From positions 1-21,679 of the forward strand of contig JAJXTX010000018.1 of the NCBI GenBank assembly GCA_021783385.1: a stretch of DNA of 21,679 nt, read 5' to 3'. This document shows, one piece after another, positions 20,921 to 21,679 of the stretch. Source of the stretch: Pseudomonadota bacterium. GTDB lineage: Bacteria; Pseudomonadota; Gammaproteobacteria; Xanthomonadales; Rhodanobacteraceae. The notes below the pieces were generated by a model that was given only the letters and a program-made list of their open reading frames with translations, searched no databases and was not told where the DNA came from. Every line of letters begins with the position of its first letter. Positions within the stretch are counted from its first letter, which is position 1. The position numbers were made by a program, and so were the translations under genes.

Positions 20921-21011
20921 GGCTCCGACTTAATGCACCGTATCGTACAGATATTGATCACCGAAATACACCCCTGCCATGCACCGCGGGAGCATGCTTG
21001 CAGAAGGCGAC

Positions 21012-21679
21012 TCAAGCAGGCGTGAAAGGTCCGTGCAACTCGGCGCGCGGCGGCAACGACCAGTCGATCGGCGTGCTGCCGTGCGCCTGCAGATAGCGGT
21101 TGGCAGCGGAGAAATGGCCGCAGCCGAGAAAGCCTCGATGGGCCGACAACGGCGACGGGTGCACCGAACTCAGCACGCTGTGGCGCGCGCCGTCGATCAA
21201 CTGGCCCTTGCGTTGGGCATAGGCGCCCCACAGCAGGAACACCAGCCCCTCGCGCTCGCGGTTGAGCGCGTCGATGGCGGCATCGGTGAAGCCCTCCCAG
21301 CCCTTGCCCTGATGCGCGCCGGCACGGCCGTCCTCGACCGTCAGCACGCTGTTGAGCAGCAGCACGCCACGCTCGGCCCATGGCGTGAGGCAGCCGTGAT
21401 CGGGGCGCGGCAGACCGAGGTCGCGGCTGATTTCCCTGAAGATGTTTTCCAGCGACGGCGGCACCCGCACGCCCGGGCGCACCGAGAAGCACAAGCCGTG
21501 CGCCTGGCCCGCCCCGTGGTAAGGATCCTGCCCCAGGATCACCACCCGTACTGCCTCGAACGGGGTGTGCGCGAACGCCGCGAAAATCTCCGGGCCGGGC
21601 GGATAGATCCGCTTGCCGGCCTGTTTTTCCGCACGCAGGAAAGCGGCCAGCGCCTGCATCTCGGGGCGCTGCAGATAGT
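21012..21679 (-). CDS. ung: Uracil-DNA glycosylase, 5' end outside window
   Basis: The frame is open to the right edge. The ATG at 21659 is internal: upstream codons (YLQRPE) align with the segment just before the family's conserved part (compare QQPYFLNTL in E. coli Ung), so roughly 15-20 N-terminal residues are missing. The enzyme removes uracil from DNA as the first step of base-excision repair. From Met at 21659, the catalytic water-activating motif GQDPYHG is at about 43-49, the uracil-pocket region LLLNSVLTV near 99-107, and the DNA-intercalation motif [14 protein letters not shown] with the catalytic His near 167-180. All active-site residues are present; family 1 of the UDG superfamily. 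The stop at 21012 is about 90 bases upstream of the rpoH sigma-E-like box. Confidence 0.96.
   Translation of the reverse strand, partial: YLQRPEMQALAAFLRAEKQAGKRIYPPGPEIFAAFAHTPFEAVRVVILGQDPYHGAGQAHGLCFSVRPGVRVPPSLENIFREISRDLGLPRPDHGCLTPWAERGVLLLNSVLTVEDGRAGAHQGKGWEGFTDAAIDALNREREGLVFLLWGAYAQRKGQLIDGARHSVLSSVHPSPLSAHRGFLGCGHFSAANRYLQAHGSTPIDWSLPPRAELHGPFTPA

Overview
The window looks like a chromosomal segment of a GC-rich gammaproteobacterium of the Xanthomonadales, most likely Rhodanobacteraceae (Rhodanobacter/Dyella type). Three things point there: the protein families present (an Oar-like TonB receptor, TPR-sulfotransferases, a fused SpmA-SpmB membrane protein), dispersed repeats of a kind I associate with this order, and the mix of EnvC, CtpA, RpoH and Ung genes. 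The genus is an inference; no 16S or other marker gene is present.

Layout. Positions 1-2353 hold three minus-strand genes: the N-terminus of a LigB-type NAD-dependent DNA ligase (cut by the window edge), an NRDE/TANGO2-family protein, and a fused SpmA-SpmB membrane protein. A 743-bp intergenic stretch of visibly lower GC follows, with palindromes, repeated TACGT words and one possible 36-residue peptide. It leads into a 1058-residue Oar-like TonB-dependent receptor (3097-6273) that ends in two tandem hairpins. Next come two convergent genes for TPR-sulfotransferase proteins (6602-8230 plus, 8281-9888 minus). With the receptor they form the accessory-looking part of the window.

From 10339 to 16921 on the minus strand lie the two subunits of NADPH-glutamate synthase, gltB then gltD in transcription order. 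They are separated by 682 bp packed with at least three kinds of dispersed, hairpin-forming repeats. gltB has a near-consensus sigma70 promoter in the 216-bp divergent region it shares with envC. On the plus strand follow an EnvC-type amidase activator with a degenerate LytM domain and a CtpA-type S41 protease, a cell-envelope pair that ends at a hairpin shared with the convergent rpoH. The last part holds rpoH (minus) and ung (minus, 5' end outside the window).

The strongest regulatory signal is directly upstream of rpoH. A 17-of-18 match to the CIRCE operator (HrcA binding site) overlaps a sigma-E-like promoter (GGAACTT-N16-TCTCAA), 30 bp before the start codon. This predicts that sigma-32 synthesis is driven by envelope stress and repressed by HrcA. 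No CRISPR array, tRNA, rRNA, transposase gene or prophage was seen.
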